Of a DNA stretch of 34,503 bases, positions 17,205 through 26,613 are shown in pieces. A program made the position numbers and the translations under genes. A model generated the notes under the pieces. That model saw only the letters and a list, made by a program, of their open reading frames with translations. It had not been told where the DNA came from and ran no database searches. The stretch comes from Bordetella parapertussis. GTDB lineage: Bacteria; Pseudomonadota; Gammaproteobacteria; Burkholderiales; SG8-41. The DNA lies in contig CAMBGJ010000008.1 in NCBI GenBank assembly GCA_945865805.1, positions 1 through 34,503 of the forward strand. Direction: 5' to 3'. Every line of letters starts with the position of its first letter. Position 1 is the first letter of the stretch.

Positions 17205-17696
17205 CTAGCGATACCGCGCATCTGCCGCACGATCCTTGGCTATTTGTTCTTCGTAAGCATCTCCGATCGAGAGCAACATCGGCTTGGTGTAAATCAGGTC
17301 GCCGCGTTTTTCGCCGTGGTACTCGAAAATGCGCGTCTCGACGATGGAATCCACCGGACACGATTCCTCGCAAAATCCGCAGAAAATACATTTGGTGAGA
17401 TCGATGTCGTAGCGCGTGGTGCGGCGCGAACCGTCGTCGCGCTGCTCGGATTCGATGGTGATCGCCAGTGCCGGGCACACTGCCTCGCACAGTTTGCAGG
17501 CGATGCAACGCTCTTCGCCGTTCGGATAACGGCGCAACGCATGCAGACCGCGGAAACGGTTGCTTTGCGGAGTTTTTTCTTCGGGGAATTGCACCGTGAT
17601 CTTGCGCGCGAACATGTAGCGGCCGGTGAGCATCATGCCTTTTACCAGTTCGAACAGCAGGAAGGTGCGAAAAAAACCACTGATTTTATCGACCAT
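17205..17696 (-). CDS. nuoI: NADH-quinone oxidoreductase subunit I
   Basis: A 163-residue peripheral-arm subunit carrying two 4Fe-4S clusters (N6a and N6b). Both ferredoxin motifs are complete: [17 protein letters not shown] and [17 protein letters not shown]. The N-terminal amphipathic region and the P-E-E-K-T-PQS stretch are typical. The ATG at 17696 has GGGAG eight bases upstream, within the end of nuoH, from which it is separated by three bases. Full length, no oddities in the protein. Confidence 0.97.
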   Translation of the reverse strand: MVDKISGFFRTFLLFELVKGMMLTGRYMFARKITVQFPEEKTPQSNRFRGLHALRRYPNGEERCIACKLCEAVCPALAITIESEQRDDGSRRTTRYDIDLTKCIFCGFCEESCPVDSIVETRIFEYHGEKRGDLIYTKPMLLSIGDAYEEQIAKDRAADARYR

Positions 17697-17699
17697 GGC

Positions 17700-18815
17700 T
17701 TAGGCTCCCTTCCACCATACCCACAACGGCGTCTGCATCCAGGCACCGAGCACCAGTATCCATACCAGCGTCACTGGAATGAACACTTTCCACCCCAGGC
17801 GCATGATCTGGTCGTAGCGATAACGCGGGAAAGTCGCGCGGAACCACAGGAAGCTCGACACCACCAGAAAACCCTTGAACAGCAGCCACAAAAAGCTCGG
17901 AGCGCCCAAAATGCCCCACGACGCCGGGAACGGTGACAGCCAGCCGCCGAGGAACATCAGCGCACACAGCAGCGAAACCAGCATCATGTTGGCGTATTCG
18001 GCGAGGAAAAATATCGCAAAAGTCATGCCCGAGTATTCCACGTGAAAGCCCGCGACGATTTCGGATTCGCCTTCGGCCACGTCAAACGGCGCGCGATTGG
18101 TTTCCGCCACGCCCGCGATCAGATAGGTCAGGAACAGCGGAAACAGCGGTATCCAGAACCAGCCGAACACACCGTAGGCGCTTTGTTGCCCCTTGACGAT
18201 ATCCACCAGATTCAGACTCTGCGCCGCCATCAGCACGCCCACCAGCGCGAAGCCCATGGCGATTTCGTACGACACGATCTGCGCCGCCGAGCGCATCGCG
18301 CCGAGGAACGCATATTTGGAGTTCGACGCCCAGCCCGCGATGATCACGCCGTAAACACCCATCGAGGTGATCGCCATAATGTAGAGCAGGCTCGCATCGA
18401 TATTCGCCAGCACCATTTCGGGATCAAACGGCACCACGGCCCATGCCGCCAACGCGGGCATGATCGCCATCAGCGGCGCGATGACGAACAACAGCTTGCT
18501 CGCTCCGGCGGGTATGATGATTTCCTTGACCAGCAACTTCATGCCGTCGGCGATCGGTTGCAGCAGGCCCATCGGCCCCACGCGGTTCGGCCCGAGGCGC
18601 AGTTGTATCCAGCCGATGACTTTACGTTCCCATAGCGTAAGGTAAGCGACGCTCAACATCAGCGGCACCACGATGCACAGGATCAACAACAGTGTTTTAA
18701 CCGCGTACAGAATATACGGCGCTGCCTCATTGCCAAAAATCGCCACGAGCACCGTCGCGAACAAGGCCTGCAGCGAATAGCCGAGGTTGACAATGGGCTG
18801 TAGCACCGCGCTCAC
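17700..18815 (-). CDS. nuoH: NADH-quinone oxidoreductase subunit H
   Basis: A 371-residue membrane subunit that forms the quinone chamber of complex [41 protein letters not shown] is cited here by its parts [12 protein letters not shown] and GPNRVGP, and later [25 protein letters not shown] is recognisable through [15 protein letters not shown]; these are the conserved quinone-site loops. The start is GTG at 18815, overlapping the nuoG stop as GTGA, so the two are coupled. Eight or more hydrophobic helices are evident. Length is slightly above the usual 320–350 because of the N-terminus. Confidence 0.97.
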   Translation of the reverse strand: MSAVLQPIVNLGYSLQALFATVLVAIFGNEAAPYILYAVKTLLLILCIVVPLMLSVAYLTLWERKVIGWIQLRLGPNRVGPMGLLQPIADGMKLLVKEIIIPAGASKLLFVIAPLMAIMPALAAWAVVPFDPEMVLANIDASLLYIMAITSMGVYGVIIAGWASNSKYAFLGAMRSAAQIVSYEIAMGFALVGVLMAAQSLNLVDIVKGQQSAYGVFGWFWIPLFPLFLTYLIAGVAETNRAPFDVAEGESEIVAGFHVEYSGMTFAIFFLAEYANMMLVSLLCALMFLGGWLSPFPASWGILGAPSFLWLLFKGFLVVSSFLWFRATFPRYRYDQIMRLGWKVFIPVTLVWILVLGAWMQTPLWVWWKGA

Positions 18816-21178
18816 ACGGCCACCTTTTGTTGCCCTGCCACGCGCGTCGCCGTCAACTCAGCGCTGCTTGCACCCAACGCGGACGTTTCCACGCACGCCG
18901 CCGCCAGACGAATGCAATCCGCAGGCAACTTGTCATCCATTAGGTAACCCACCACCGCGTCACCGCCGCCCTGACTCACACGCACGCTGTCGCCATCGCG
19001 CAAGCCGAGCTTGTCCGCCAGCGCGCGATTCAAGCTCGCCAGCGGCAACTGGCCGTCACATGTTTTTTGCAGCGACGGCGCGCGACGTGCAATCGCATCT
19101 GCCGCGTAAATGGGCGTTTCCGCGATGCGTTGCAGGCCCGAAGCCGCTGGCAATGCATTGGCAAGCGTTACAGATAAGTTATTGTTTTTATTGATATTTT
19201 TATTATCCGATCCCAGTGCCTCAAGGCGCACATCGTCCGCGCTTTGGTGGTCAAAACCAGTCAGTCCGAGCAGATTGCCCAACACCCGCAGCACCTTCCA
19301 CGCCGGACGCGTTTCGCCTAGCGGCTGCACTACACCCTGAAAACTTTGCGCGCGACCTTCGGTATTGATGAAGGTGCCAGCGGTTTCGGTAAACGGCGCT
19401 ATCGGCAGCAGCACCTGCGCATACGCCGTGGCTGTGTGCTGATACGCGCTTAACGCGACAACGAACTCAGCCTGCTTCATGGCATCAATGGCCTGCCGCG
19501 GGTTGTGCATATCGAGTTCGGGCTCGACGCCGAGCAACACATACGCTTTCAACGGCTGCGCGGTCATCTGTTGTGCATTCGCGCCCTTGTTACCCGGCAC
19601 AGCATTCGCCACATAACCGCCGACGCTGTTCGCGGCCTCGCCCAGAAAGCCACAGCGCGCGCCAGTGATTTCGGCCAGCGCTTGCGCCAGTGCATGTAAC
19701 CGGGCGGCTTGTGGATGATGCTGCGCAAAGTTGCCCAGCAACACGGCCACATTTTTGCCATCGGACAAGCTGGCAGCGATGCGTTGCGCGGCATCGCCAA
19801 CCGTAACTGCTGCCACCAGTGCACTGACGCTCGTCGGCACAGCCACATCTTTTACCGCTGCCGCTGCTTTAACCACTTGCGCCAATGTATCCACCAAAGC
19901 GCCGGGTGCAACGATGGCCTTGTTCGCCACACGCATCAGCAGATCATCGTCTACCGAATGTAAGATATTGATTTTTAAGGATTTTTTAGAAGACTGCCGC
20001 AAGCGATGCGTGATCAGCGGTTGATCCTTGCGCAAGGTCGCGCCCACCACCAGCACGCGATCCAGTGCGCTCACATCGGCGATGCTCATGCCCAGCCACG
20101 GCGCACCGGCCAATTTGCCGTCGGCGCTAAAGTCGCTTTGGCGCAAGCGGAAATCAACGTTGTTTGAGCCCAGCCCGCGCACTATTTTTTGCAGCAGGTG
20201 CAATTCCTCAACCGTTTGATGCGGCGTCGCCAACGCACCGATAGCCTGTGGCCCATGTGCAGCGGAGATACGTTTCAATTCCGTAGCGACAAAATCCAGC
20301 GCCGTCTGCCAATCGGTTTCTTTCCATGTGCCGTTCTGCTTCAGCATGGGCCGTGCGAGACGTTGCGCGGAATTCAGCGCTTCGTACGAGAAGCGATCCT
20401 TGTCCGAAATCCAGCATTCGTTGATGGCTTCGTTTTCACGCGGCAAGGCGCGCATCACACGATTTTGTTTCACCTGCAACGTAAGATTCGATCCCAAGCC
20501 GCAGTGCGGGCTGATCGAGGACTTGCGCGTGAGTTCCCACGTGCGCGCGCTGTAACGGAACGGCTTGGAAGTCAGCGCACCCACCGGGCACAGATCAATC
20601 ACGTTGCCCGACAATTCCGAATCCACGGTTTTGCCGACAAACGTGATGATCTCGGCATGCTCGCCGCGACCGATCATGCCGAGCTCCATCACCCCGGCGA
20701 TCTCCTGCCCGAAACGCACGCAGCGTGTGCAATGGATGCAGCGTGTCATGTCCGTCGAAATCAGCGGACCGAGATTCTTGTTGGCGACGACGCGTTTATC
20801 TTCTTCGTATTTGGATTCACTGCCACCATAGCCGACCGCCAAATCCTGCAACTGGCACTCGCCGCCCTGATCGCAGATCGGGCAATCCAACGGGTGGTTG
20901 ATCAGCAGAAACTCCATCACACCCTTTTGTGCGGTGACGGCCTGATCAGAATGCGTTTGCACCTTCATGCCGTTGGTCACCGGTGTGGCGCATGCGGGCA
21001 TGGGTTTGGGCGCTTTTTCGATTTGCACCAGACACATGCGGCAGTTCGCGGCAATCGACAGCTTGCGGTGATAACAGAAATGCGGCACGTAAATGTTCGC
21101 CAGCCGCGCGGCATCCATCACCGTGCTGCCGTCGGGCACTTCCAGCTTGTTACCGTCGATTTCGATTTCTAGTGGCAT
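18812..21178 (-). CDS. nuoG: NADH-quinone oxidoreductase subunit G
   Basis: A 788-residue peripheral subunit. The N-terminal 2Fe-2S ferredoxin ([15 protein letters not shown] … C), the His/Cys cluster (H-x3[10 protein letters not shown]) and a 4Fe-4S motif (RCIHCTRC … CPVGAL) are complete. The N7 cluster motif of E. coli is not complete: the [11 protein letters not shown] region has a single Cys. A molybdopterin-oxidoreductase-like domain fills the C-terminal half. The ATG at 21178 is chosen because [17 protein letters not shown] is the usual family start. The AT-rich element E is read through at about residues 657–669 and gives an Asn/Lys-rich stretch; a weaker AT-rich patch lies at about 395–406. 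The reading frame stays open throughout. Confidence 0.96.
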   Translation of the reverse strand: MPLEIEIDGNKLEVPDGSTVMDAARLANIYVPHFCYHRKLSIAANCRMCLVQIEKAPKPMPACATPVTNGMKVQTHSDQAVTAQKGVMEFLLINHPLDCPICDQGGECQLQDLAVGYGGSESKYEEDKRVVANKNLGPLISTDMTRCIHCTRCVRFGQEIAGVMELGMIGRGEHAEIITFVGKTVDSELSGNVIDLCPVGALTSKPFRYSARTWELTRKSSISPHCGLGSNLTLQVKQNRVMRALPRENEAINECWISDKDRFSYEALNSAQRLARPMLKQNGTWKETDWQTALDFVATELKRISAAHGPQAIGALATPHQTVEELHLLQKIVRGLGSNNVDFRLRQSDFSADGKLAGAPWLGMSIADVSALDRVLVVGATLRKDQPLITHRLRQSSKKSLKINILHSVDDDLLMRVANKAIVAPGALVDTLAQVVKAAAAVKDVAVPTSVSALVAAVTVGDAAQRIAASLSDGKNVAVLLGNFAQHHPQAARLHALAQALAEITGARCGFLGEAANSVGGYVANAVPGNKGANAQQMTAQPLKAYVLLGVEPELDMHNPRQAIDAMKQAEFVVALSAYQHTATAYAQVLLPIAPFTETAGTFINTEGRAQSFQGVVQPLGETRPAWKVLRVLGNLLGLTGFDHQSADDVRLEALGSDNKNINKNNNLSVTLANALPAASGLQRIAETPIYAADAIARRAPSLQKTCDGQLPLASLNRALADKLGLRDGDSVRVSQGGGDAVVGYLMDDKLPADCIRLAAACVETSALGASSAELTATRVAGQQKVAV
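19173..19208 (+). repeat. AT-rich interspersed element, copy E, inside nuoG
   Basis: The plus strand reads GATAAGTTATTGTTTTTATT, GATATTTTTATTATCC. Read as nuoG codons it gives [12 protein letters not shown] with AAT, AAA, TTA and TCT codons unlike the neighbouring GC-rich ones. A 21-base block (19181–19201) is identical, in inverted orientation, to 27691–27711 upstream of the ChaN-like gene. Confidence 0.68.
19960..19992 (+). repeat. Possible AT-rich element, copy F, inside nuoG
   Basis: The plus strand reads GTAAGATATTGATTTTTAAG followed by GATTTTTTAGAAG, an A/T-rich patch resembling the other elements. It encodes [11 protein letters not shown], which is collinear with ordinary NuoG sequence, so it may be only biased codons. 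This is the weakest member of the family. Confidence 0.3.
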
Positions 21179-21193
21179 GAATAAATTCTTAGG

Positions 21194-21275
21194 AACCACA
21201 GATGAACACAGATGAACACAGATAACCCCGGAACGATCTGGCTTTATCTGTGTTCATCTGTATTTATCTGTGGTT
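21194..21275. repeat. Long inverted repeat between nuoF and nuoG
   Basis: Two 32-base arms (21194–21225 and 21244–21275) are inverted copies differing at two positions, with an 18-base loop. Each arm is built from direct repeats of ACAGATGAAC/ATCTGTGTTC units. The units resemble the CCACAGATGAACACAGAT repeats found between genes in many bacteria. In the transcript this makes a strong hairpin just before nuoG, whose own ribosome binding site is weak. Confidence 0.8.
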
Positions 21276-21286
21276 AAAAATGCTTT

Positions 21287-22615
21287 TCAAATATACGGTG
21301 CAACCAAACACTTTTTGTGATCAATGTGATACTGGAACTCGTCGCGATAGTGCTTGATAAACGCACGCACCGGCATCGCTGCGGCATCACCCAGCGCGCA
21401 AATGGTGCGGCCCTGAATGTTGTCCGCCACGCGGTTTAACTGATCAAGGTCTTCGTTGCGGCCCTTGCCATGCTCGATACGATCAACCATGCGGTAGAGC
21501 CAGCCCGTACCCTCTCGGCATGGCGTGCACTGGCCGCACGATTCTTCGTAATAAAAATAAGATAAGCGCAGCAGCGATTTCACCATGCAGCGTGTTTCGT
21601 TCATCACGATCACAGCACCCGAGCCCAACATCGAGCCCGCCTTGGCGATGGAATCGTAATCCATGTCAGTGGCCATCATGATCTCTGCGGGCAGCACCGG
21701 CATCGACGAGCCACCGGGGATCACCGCTTTTAATTTGACGCCATCACGCATGCCGCCGGCCATTTCCAGCAGTTTGGCGAACGGCGTGCCTAACTTGATT
21801 TCGTAATTGCCGGGCCGCGCCACATCACCCGACACCGAAAACAACTTGGTGCCGCCGTTATTGGGCTTGCCCATGTTCAAAAACGCTTCGCCGCCATTGA
21901 AGATAATCCATGGCACTGCGGCAAACGTCTCGGTGTTATTGATCGTGGTCGGCTTGCCATACAAACCAAAGCTTGCCGGGAACGGCGGCTTAAAGCGCGG
22001 CTGGCCTTTTTTGCCTTCGAGCGACTCCAGCAAGCCAGTTTCTTCGCCGCAGATGTAGGCACCGAAACCGTGATGTGCGTGCAACTGAAAGTTGTAGTCG
22101 GAGCCAAGTATCTTGTCGCCGAGGTAACCCGCCGCGCGCGCCTCTTCGAGCACTTCTTCAAAGCGCTCGTAGACGTCGAAAATTTCGCCGTGGATGTAGT
22201 TGTAGCCGACGGGGATACCCATCGCGTAAGCGGCGATGGTCATACCCTCGATCACGCTGTGCGGGTTATAGCGCAGGATGTCACGATCTTTGAACGTGCC
22301 CGGCTCGCCTTCGTCGGAATTGCACACCAGATACTTCGGCCCCGGAAACTGCCGTGGCATGAAGCTCCACTTCAAGCCCGCCGGAAAACCCGCGCCGCCA
22401 CGACCGCGCAAGGCCGATTTTTTCACCTCGGCAATCACGTTTTCGGGTGTGATTTTCTCGCTGAGTATCTTGCGCAACGCCTGATAACCCCCGCGCGCTT
22501 CGTAATCCTTGATGCGCCAGTTGGTGCCGTCGATGTCCTTCATGATCAGGGCATCGGGGCCGTAAATGCCTTTGGCGAACGGGGCCGCCGGCAGTCCCAT
22601 CGGCAGGCCGCTCAT
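21287..22615 (-). CDS. nuoF: NADH-quinone oxidoreductase subunit F
   Basis: A 442-residue subunit that binds NADH and FMN and carries the N3 4Fe-4S cluster. [13 protein letters not shown] is the FMN/NADH loop, [15 protein letters not shown] the second nucleotide loop, and [14 protein letters not shown] with the later Cys of CALGDAAA ligates the cluster. The ATG at 22615 is chosen because it overlaps the nuoE stop as ATGA and gives the normal length; an in-frame extension upstream lies inside nuoE. It is followed by an inverted-repeat-filled gap before nuoG. Confidence 0.97.
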   Translation of the reverse strand: MSGLPMGLPAAPFAKGIYGPDALIMKDIDGTNWRIKDYEARGGYQALRKILSEKITPENVIAEVKKSALRGRGGAGFPAGLKWSFMPRQFPGPKYLVCNSDEGEPGTFKDRDILRYNPHSVIEGMTIAAYAMGIPVGYNYIHGEIFDVYERFEEVLEEARAAGYLGDKILGSDYNFQLHAHHGFGAYICGEETGLLESLEGKKGQPRFKPPFPASFGLYGKPTTINNTETFAAVPWIIFNGGEAFLNMGKPNNGGTKLFSVSGDVARPGNYEIKLGTPFAKLLEMAGGMRDGVKLKAVIPGGSSMPVLPAEIMMATDMDYDSIAKAGSMLGSGAVIVMNETRCMVKSLLRLSYFYYEESCGQCTPCREGTGWLYRMVDRIEHGKGRNEDLDQLNRVADNIQGRTICALGDAAAMPVRAFIKHYRDEFQYHIDHKKCLVAPYI

Positions 22616-23085
22616 TTGAGTTCCCCGATCAGCTTGTCGATTTTGTCGTTCGACATCGCGCACAGCATGTGTTTGTTGTTGCGGATGAACACCGGCGCAT
22701 CGCCGCAGGCACCCATGCACTCGCCCTCTTTTAGCGTAAAGCGCCCGTCCGCCGTGGTTTCACCAAAACCGATGCCCAATTTTTTCTTAATATAATCAGC
22801 AGCTTGCGACGCACCTTGCAGGGCGCAGGGCAGATTCGTGCAGATCGTCAGCTTGTGGCGGCCCACCGGTTTTAGGTCGTACATGGTGTAGAACGTGGCC
22901 ACTTCGTAGACGGCCACCGGCGGCATTTTCAGGTACTGCGCGACAAAATCCATGGTCTCTGTGGCTAGCCAGCCCTTTTCGTCTTGCGCAATAGTCAACG
23001 CCGCCATCACTGCGGATTGCTTTTCTTCCGGCGGGTACTTGGCCACGGCCTTGTCGATTTTTGCGAGTGCTGCCGCCGATAACAT
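22612..23085 (-). CDS. nuoE: NADH-quinone oxidoreductase subunit E
   Basis: A 157-residue thioredoxin-fold subunit carrying the N1a 2Fe-2S cluster. The four cysteines are present in [11 protein letters not shown] and [12 protein letters not shown]. The helical start [22 protein letters not shown] is typical. The ATG shares one base with the nuoD TAA stop (TAATG), and the gene overlaps nuoF by four bases, so nuoD-E-F are tightly coupled. Length is normal. Confidence 0.97.
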   Translation of the reverse strand: MLSAAALAKIDKAVAKYPPEEKQSAVMAALTIAQDEKGWLATETMDFVAQYLKMPPVAVYEVATFYTMYDLKPVGRHKLTICTNLPCALQGASQAADYIKKKLGIGFGETTADGRFTLKEGECMGACGDAPVFIRNNKHMLCAMSNDKIDKLIGELK

Positions 23086-24338
23086 TATCGATCTACCTCG
23101 CCGAACACGATATCTTGCGTGCCGATAATCGCCACCACGTCGGCGATCATGTGGCCACGCGACATCTCATCCAACGCCGACAAATGTGCAAAGCCGGGCG
23201 CGCGAATTTTCAAACGATACGGTTTGTTGGCACCGTCGGACACCAGGTAAATACCGAACTCGCCCTTGGGATGTTCCACCGCCGCGTAGGCTTCGCCCAT
23301 CGGCACGTGCATGCCCTCGGTAAACAACTTGAAGTGGTGAATCAGTTCTTCCATGTTCTGCTTCATGCCCACGCGCGAGGGCGGCGCTACCTTATGACTG
23401 TCGATCATCACCGGGCCGGGGTTTTTGCGCAGCCAGTCGATGCATTGCTTGACCAGTTTATTCGACTGGCGCATTTCTTCCACGCGCACCAGATAGCGAT
23501 CATAGCAATCGCCATTGACACCCACCGGAATATCAAAATCGAGCTTGTCGTAGACCTCGTACGGCTGCTTTTTACGCAGATCCCACTCGATGCCCGAGCC
23601 GCGCAGCATAGGGCCGGTGAAGCCTAGAGCCTTGGCGCGCTCCGGCGTCACCACGCCGATGCCAACCGTGCGTTGTTTCCAGATACGGTTGTCGGTGAGC
23701 AGGGTTTCATACTCATCGACGTACGTCGGAAAACGCCGGGTGAAATCTTCAACAAAATCAAGTAACGAGCCTTGGCGATTTTCGTTCAGTTCCTTGATCG
23801 CCTTGGCGTTTTGATGCTTGGTGGCGTTGTACTGCGGCATGGTGTCCGGCAGATCGCGATAGACGCCGCCTGGCCGGAAGTACGCTGCGTGCATGCGCGC
23901 GCCCGACACGGCTTCGTAGGTGTCGAACAAATCTTCGCGCTCGCGAAAGCAATACAAAAAAACCGTCATCGCGCCCACGTCGAGCGCGTGGCAGCCCAGC
24001 CATAGCAGGTGATTCAACAGACGCGTGATTTCATCGAACATCACACGAATGTATTGTGCGCGCAACGGCACGTTGATGCCGGCGAGCTTTTCGATGGCCA
24101 TCACGTACGCGTGCTCGTTGACCATCATCGACACGTAGTCGAGACGATCCATATACGGCACGGACTGGATAAAAGTTTTGTGCTCGGCGAGTTTTTCCGT
24201 GGCACGATGCAGCAGGCCGATGTGCGGATCGGCGCGCTCGATCACTTCGCCATCGAGCTCAAGCACCAAACGCAATACCCCGTGCGCCGCAGGGTGCTGC
24301 GGGCCGAAGTTCATCGTGTAATTGCGAATTTCCGCCAT
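23085..24338 (-). CDS. nuoD: NADH-quinone oxidoreductase subunit D
   Basis: A 417-residue 49-kDa-type subunit forming the quinone-binding site with Nuo[47 protein letters not shown] and [16 protein letters not shown] contain the conserved His, Tyr and Asp residues of the site. It is separate from nuoC, as in most betaproteobacteria and unlike E. coli. Two bases separate it from the nuoC stop. No truncation or odd residues noticed. Confidence 0.98.
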   Translation of the reverse strand: MAEIRNYTMNFGPQHPAAHGVLRLVLELDGEVIERADPHIGLLHRATEKLAEHKTFIQSVPYMDRLDYVSMMVNEHAYVMAIEKLAGINVPLRAQYIRVMFDEITRLLNHLLWLGCHALDVGAMTVFLYCFREREDLFDTYEAVSGARMHAAYFRPGGVYRDLPDTMPQYNATKHQNAKAIKELNENRQGSLLDFVEDFTRRFPTYVDEYETLLTDNRIWKQRTVGIGVVTPERAKALGFTGPMLRGSGIEWDLRKKQPYEVYDKLDFDIPVGVNGDCYDRYLVRVEEMRQSNKLVKQCIDWLRKNPGPVMIDSHKVAPPSRVGMKQNMEELIHHFKLFTEGMHVPMGEAYAAVEHPKGEFGIYLVSDGANKPYRLKIRAPGFAHLSALDEMSRGHMIADVVAIIGTQDIVFGEVDR

Positions 24339-24340
24339 GA

Positions 24341-24982
24341 TCAGCCTTTGCGGAACCCTTCGCTGTTACCGTATTGCTCTTCGCGGATAATACGCGGCGT
24401 GATCTCGCGCGGCTCGATGGTCACCGGCTGGTAAATCACGCGCCCCTTATCCGGGTCGTAACGCATTTCGACGTTGCCCGACAGCGGGAAATCCTTGCGG
24501 AACGGATGGCCGATAAAACCGTAGTCCGTCAACAGGCGGCGCAAATCGGGGTGACCGTTAAACATGATGCCGTACAGATCGAAGGCTTCGCGCTCATACC
24601 AGTTCGACGATGGCCAGATGCCGATCACCGAATCGAGCACCGGAAAATCATTCTCCGCCGCAAACACCCGCAACCGCAGGCGACAGTTATGGCTGATGCT
24701 GAGCAGGTGATACACCACGGCGAAACGCTGGCCGTGCCAGGCATCACCGCTGCCATCCACGCTGCCAAAAGTGCTGTAATCCATGCCGCAAAGGTCAATC
24801 AACTGTTCGAATTTAAGCTCGGGCGAATCGCGCAGTGTTGCGACAGTGGTTAACAAGTCCGCCGCCTTGACGACGATAGTCAGCTCACCCAGCGCGATGG
24901 TCGCACTGACGCAAGCGTCGCCGAGAGCGGCTTGCACGACCGTGCATAAGGTTTCAAGGCGGGTTTCGAGGCGGGATGACAT
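24341..24982 (-). CDS. nuoC: NADH-quinone oxidoreductase subunit C
   Basis: A 213-residue 30-kDa-type peripheral subunit. The signature [25 protein letters not shown] (seen here as [20 protein letters not shown]) and [23 protein letters not shown] are diagnostic. The N-terminal half is less conserved, as usual. It lies 14 bases after nuoB and two bases before nuoD and is not fused to NuoD. Confidence 0.97.
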   Translation of the reverse strand: MSSRLETRLETLCTVVQAALGDACVSATIALGELTIVVKAADLLTTVATLRDSPELKFEQLIDLCGMDYSTFGSVDGSGDAWHGQRFAVVYHLLSISHNCRLRLRVFAAENDFPVLDSVIGIWPSSNWYEREAFDLYGIMFNGHPDLRRLLTDYGFIGHPFRKDFPLSGNVEMRYDPDKGRVIYQPVTIEPREITPRIIREEQYGNSEGFRKG

Positions 24983-24996
24983 GTTCAGTCTAGCGG

Positions 24997-25491
24997 TCAG
25001 GCCCTGGCAATCGTGTTGGTGCGTTTGATTTTGTTTTGCAACTGGATGATGCCGTAGAGCAGCGCCTCAGCCGTTGGCGGGCAACCCGGTACGTAAATAT
25101 CCACTGGCACGATGCGGTCACAGCCACGCACCACCGAATAGGAATAGTGATAGTAGCCGCCGCCATTCGCGCACGAACCCATCGAAATCACCCAGCGCGG
25201 CTCGGCCATCTGGTCATAGACCTTGCGCAGCGCGGGGGCCATTTTGTTGCACAGAGTGCCGGCAACGATCATCACGTCCGACTGGCGCGGGCTGGGGCGG
25301 AACACGATGCCGAAGCGATCAAGGTCGTAACGCGACGCGCCTGCGTGCATCATTTCCACCGCGCAACAAGCCAGACCAAACGTCATCGGCCACAGCGAAC
25401 CGGTGCGCGTCCAGTTGATCAGCGCGTCGGCGGTGGTCGTCATGAAACCTTTTTCGTTCAGGTTTTCATTTAAGGTTTCGATTGCGCCCAT
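24997..25491 (-). CDS. nuoB: NADH-quinone oxidoreductase subunit B
   Basis: A 164-residue subunit carrying the terminal N2 4Fe-4S cluster. The ligands are all present: the tandem cysteines of [10 protein letters not shown], the Cys of [14 protein letters not shown] and that of [13 protein letters not shown]. The N-terminus [16 protein letters not shown] is typical of betaproteobacteria. It is three bases from the nuoA stop. Full length and intact. Confidence 0.98.
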   Translation of the reverse strand: MGAIETLNENLNEKGFMTTTADALINWTRTGSLWPMTFGLACCAVEMMHAGASRYDLDRFGIVFRPSPRQSDVMIVAGTLCNKMAPALRKVYDQMAEPRWVISMGSCANGGGYYHYSYSVVRGCDRIVPVDIYVPGCPPTAEALLYGIIQLQNKIKRTNTIARA

Positions 25492-25494
25492 GTG

Positions 25495-25869
25495 TTACTC
25501 CCAGTCCAAAGCGCCCTTCATCCACTCGTAGACAAAACCCACGACGAGGATGCCGAGAAACACCACCATGGCAAAGTAGCGGAACGTGCTGGCATCCTGC
25601 TCGCCAAGCACGATTGCCCACGGAAACAGAAACGCAATTTCCAGATCGAACAGAATAAACAGGATCGCCACCAGATAGTAGCGCACGTCGAATTTCATAC
25701 GCGCGTCTTCAAAGGCCTCGAAGCCGCACTCGTAGGGCGAGAGTTTTTCGTCGGTGGGCTTATACGTGCCCAGCAGCCGTGACAGCCCGCCGCCCAACAG
25801 CATGGGTGCCGCGCCCACCAGCAGGCCTACGCCGATGAACATCAATATGGGAAAGTAGTTTTCAAGCAT
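25495..25869 (-). CDS. nuoA: NADH-quinone oxidoreductase subunit A
   Basis: A 124-residue membrane subunit with three helices. [40 protein letters not shown] is diagnostic and is visible through [10 protein letters not shown] and [14 protein letters not shown]. It is the first nuo gene, about 99 bases downstream of tRNA-Leu. The ATG at 25869 has only a weak ribosome binding site. AT-rich element G lies in its leader, and no clear promoter was found, so read-through from the tpiA promoter is likely. Confidence 0.97.
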   Translation of the reverse strand: MLENYFPILMFIGVGLLVGAAPMLLGGGLSRLLGTYKPTDEKLSPYECGFEAFEDARMKFDVRYYLVAILFILFDLEIAFLFPWAIVLGEQDASTFRYFAMVVFLGILVVGFVYEWMKGALDWE

Positions 25870-25903
25870 CCGTTTGCTAACCGGCCTCAGATCGAGGACT
25901 GTT

Positions 25904-25938
25904 TATATAACTTGTTGTTTTAAATTACTTTTTTATTC
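25904..25938 (+). repeat. AT-rich interspersed element, copy G, nuo leader
   Basis: The element reads ATATAACTTGTTGTTTTAAA then TTACTTTTTTATTCC. It sits between tRNA-Leu and nuoA. On the minus strand it contains TTATAT/TATATA, which could act as a −10 box, but no matching −35 box was found. Confidence 0.45.
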
Positions 25939-25968
25939 CCTGTTAACCTGCTACTGCCCCTGTACTAC

Positions 25969-26053
25969 TGGTGCCGACGGAGAGACTCGAACTCTCACGG
26001 CTTTCGCCACCGCCCCCTCAAGACGGCGTGTCTACCAATTCCACCACGACGGC
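25969..26053 (-). tRNA. tRNA-Leu (anticodon GAG)
   Basis: An 85-base type II tRNA on the minus strand with encoded CCA. The D-arm TGGTGGAATTGGTAGACACG, the anticodon loop TTGAGGG between CCGTC and GGCGG stems (anticodon GAG), a variable arm, and the T-arm GAGAG-TTCGAGT-CTCTC identify leucine. The acceptor stem pairs GCCGTCG with CGTCGGC and so has one U·U mismatch at the fifth pair. It lies between secG and nuoA, a widespread gene order, and is probably processed from the tpiA–secG–nuo transcript. Confidence 0.95.
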
Positions 26054-26099
26054 ATAACTACTTGGCACCTGTGCTTTAACAGACGCTCATTTTTATGAA

Positions 26100-26561
26100 C
26101 TACTTGGGTGTGTCTCCCGCTTTGGGCGGTACGGCTGGCACGTCTGCCGGTGCGGCTGCGCCGGATTTCTCGCCCTTATTACCCTTTTCACCCTTATCCG
26201 ATTTTGCCGCTGGCACTGCTGGCACATCCGACGCCCCCGGAACGCCCGGAACCCCTGACGCCCCCGGCGCCTTATCCGGCGCGCTTTGCGTGGCACCCGG
26301 CTGATTGGCCATCACGCCTTTGCCGCTACTGCCTTTAGTGTTCAGGTACGACAGCCCGATACTGGTGAGAAAAAACACCAGCGCCAGCCCGGCCGTCATG
26401 CGACTCAAAAAATTGGCTGAACCCGCCGAGCCGAACACGCTACCGGCCGAGCCGGTACCAAAAGCCGCGCCCACGTCAGCACCCTTACCATGTTGCACCA
26501 GCACCAGGCCGATAATCCCGGCAGCGGCGACTACGTGCAAAATCAAAACCACGAGATCCAT
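26100..26561 (-). CDS. secG: Protein translocase subunit SecG
   Basis: A 153-residue auxiliary subunit of the SecYEG translocon. Two membrane helices (about residues 3–22 and 53–72) flank the conserved QHGKGADVGAAFGTGSAGSVFG loop, cited by its parts LVQHGKGADVGAAFG and SVFGSAG. After about residue 77 a Pro/Gly/Ala/Lys-rich tail follows with collagen-like GVPGVPGA, two DVPAVP units and DKGEKGNKGEK; it is longer than typical SecG tails. The ATG is part of the edge of AT-rich element H; a weak GGA precedes it. It lies between tpiA and tRNA-Leu. Confidence 0.95.
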   Translation of the reverse strand: MDLVVLILHVVAAAGIIGLVLVQHGKGADVGAAFGTGSAGSVFGSAGSANFLSRMTAGLALVFFLTSIGLSYLNTKGSSGKGVMANQPGATQSAPDKAPGASGVPGVPGASDVPAVPAAKSDKGEKGNKGEKSGAAAPADVPAVPPKAGDTPK

Positions 26562-26595
26562 AATTAATCCAATAAAATCAAATACTTAAATTACT
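26561..26595 (-). repeat. AT-rich interspersed element, copy H
   Basis: The minus strand reads TAATTTAAGTATTTGATTTT then ATTGGATTAATTATG, ending at the secG ATG. The core TATTTGATTTTATTG is identical to copy A upstream of the M24 gene, and both copies run into a start codon. Confidence 0.65.
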
Positions 26596-26613
26596 TCAGT
26601 CACATCACCCGCG

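Noticed and set aside
19960-19992. In-frame insertion of a second element in nuoG
   Set aside because: The encoded [12 protein letters not shown] segment aligns without a gap to usual NuoG sequence, so an insertion is not supported; only the A/T-rich resemblance is reported.
21194-21275. CRISPR-like repeats
   Set aside because: The short direct units are adjacent without spacers and form one inverted repeat; there are no cas genes in the window.
22612-22720. Longer N-terminus for nuoF
   Set aside because: The extension lies inside nuoE and does not resemble NuoF; the ATGA overlap at 22612–22615 is the usual start.
25870-25968. Promoter directly before nuoA
   Set aside because: TATATA is present on the minus strand, but no acceptable −35 box lies 15–19 bases upstream, so it is not listed as a promoter.
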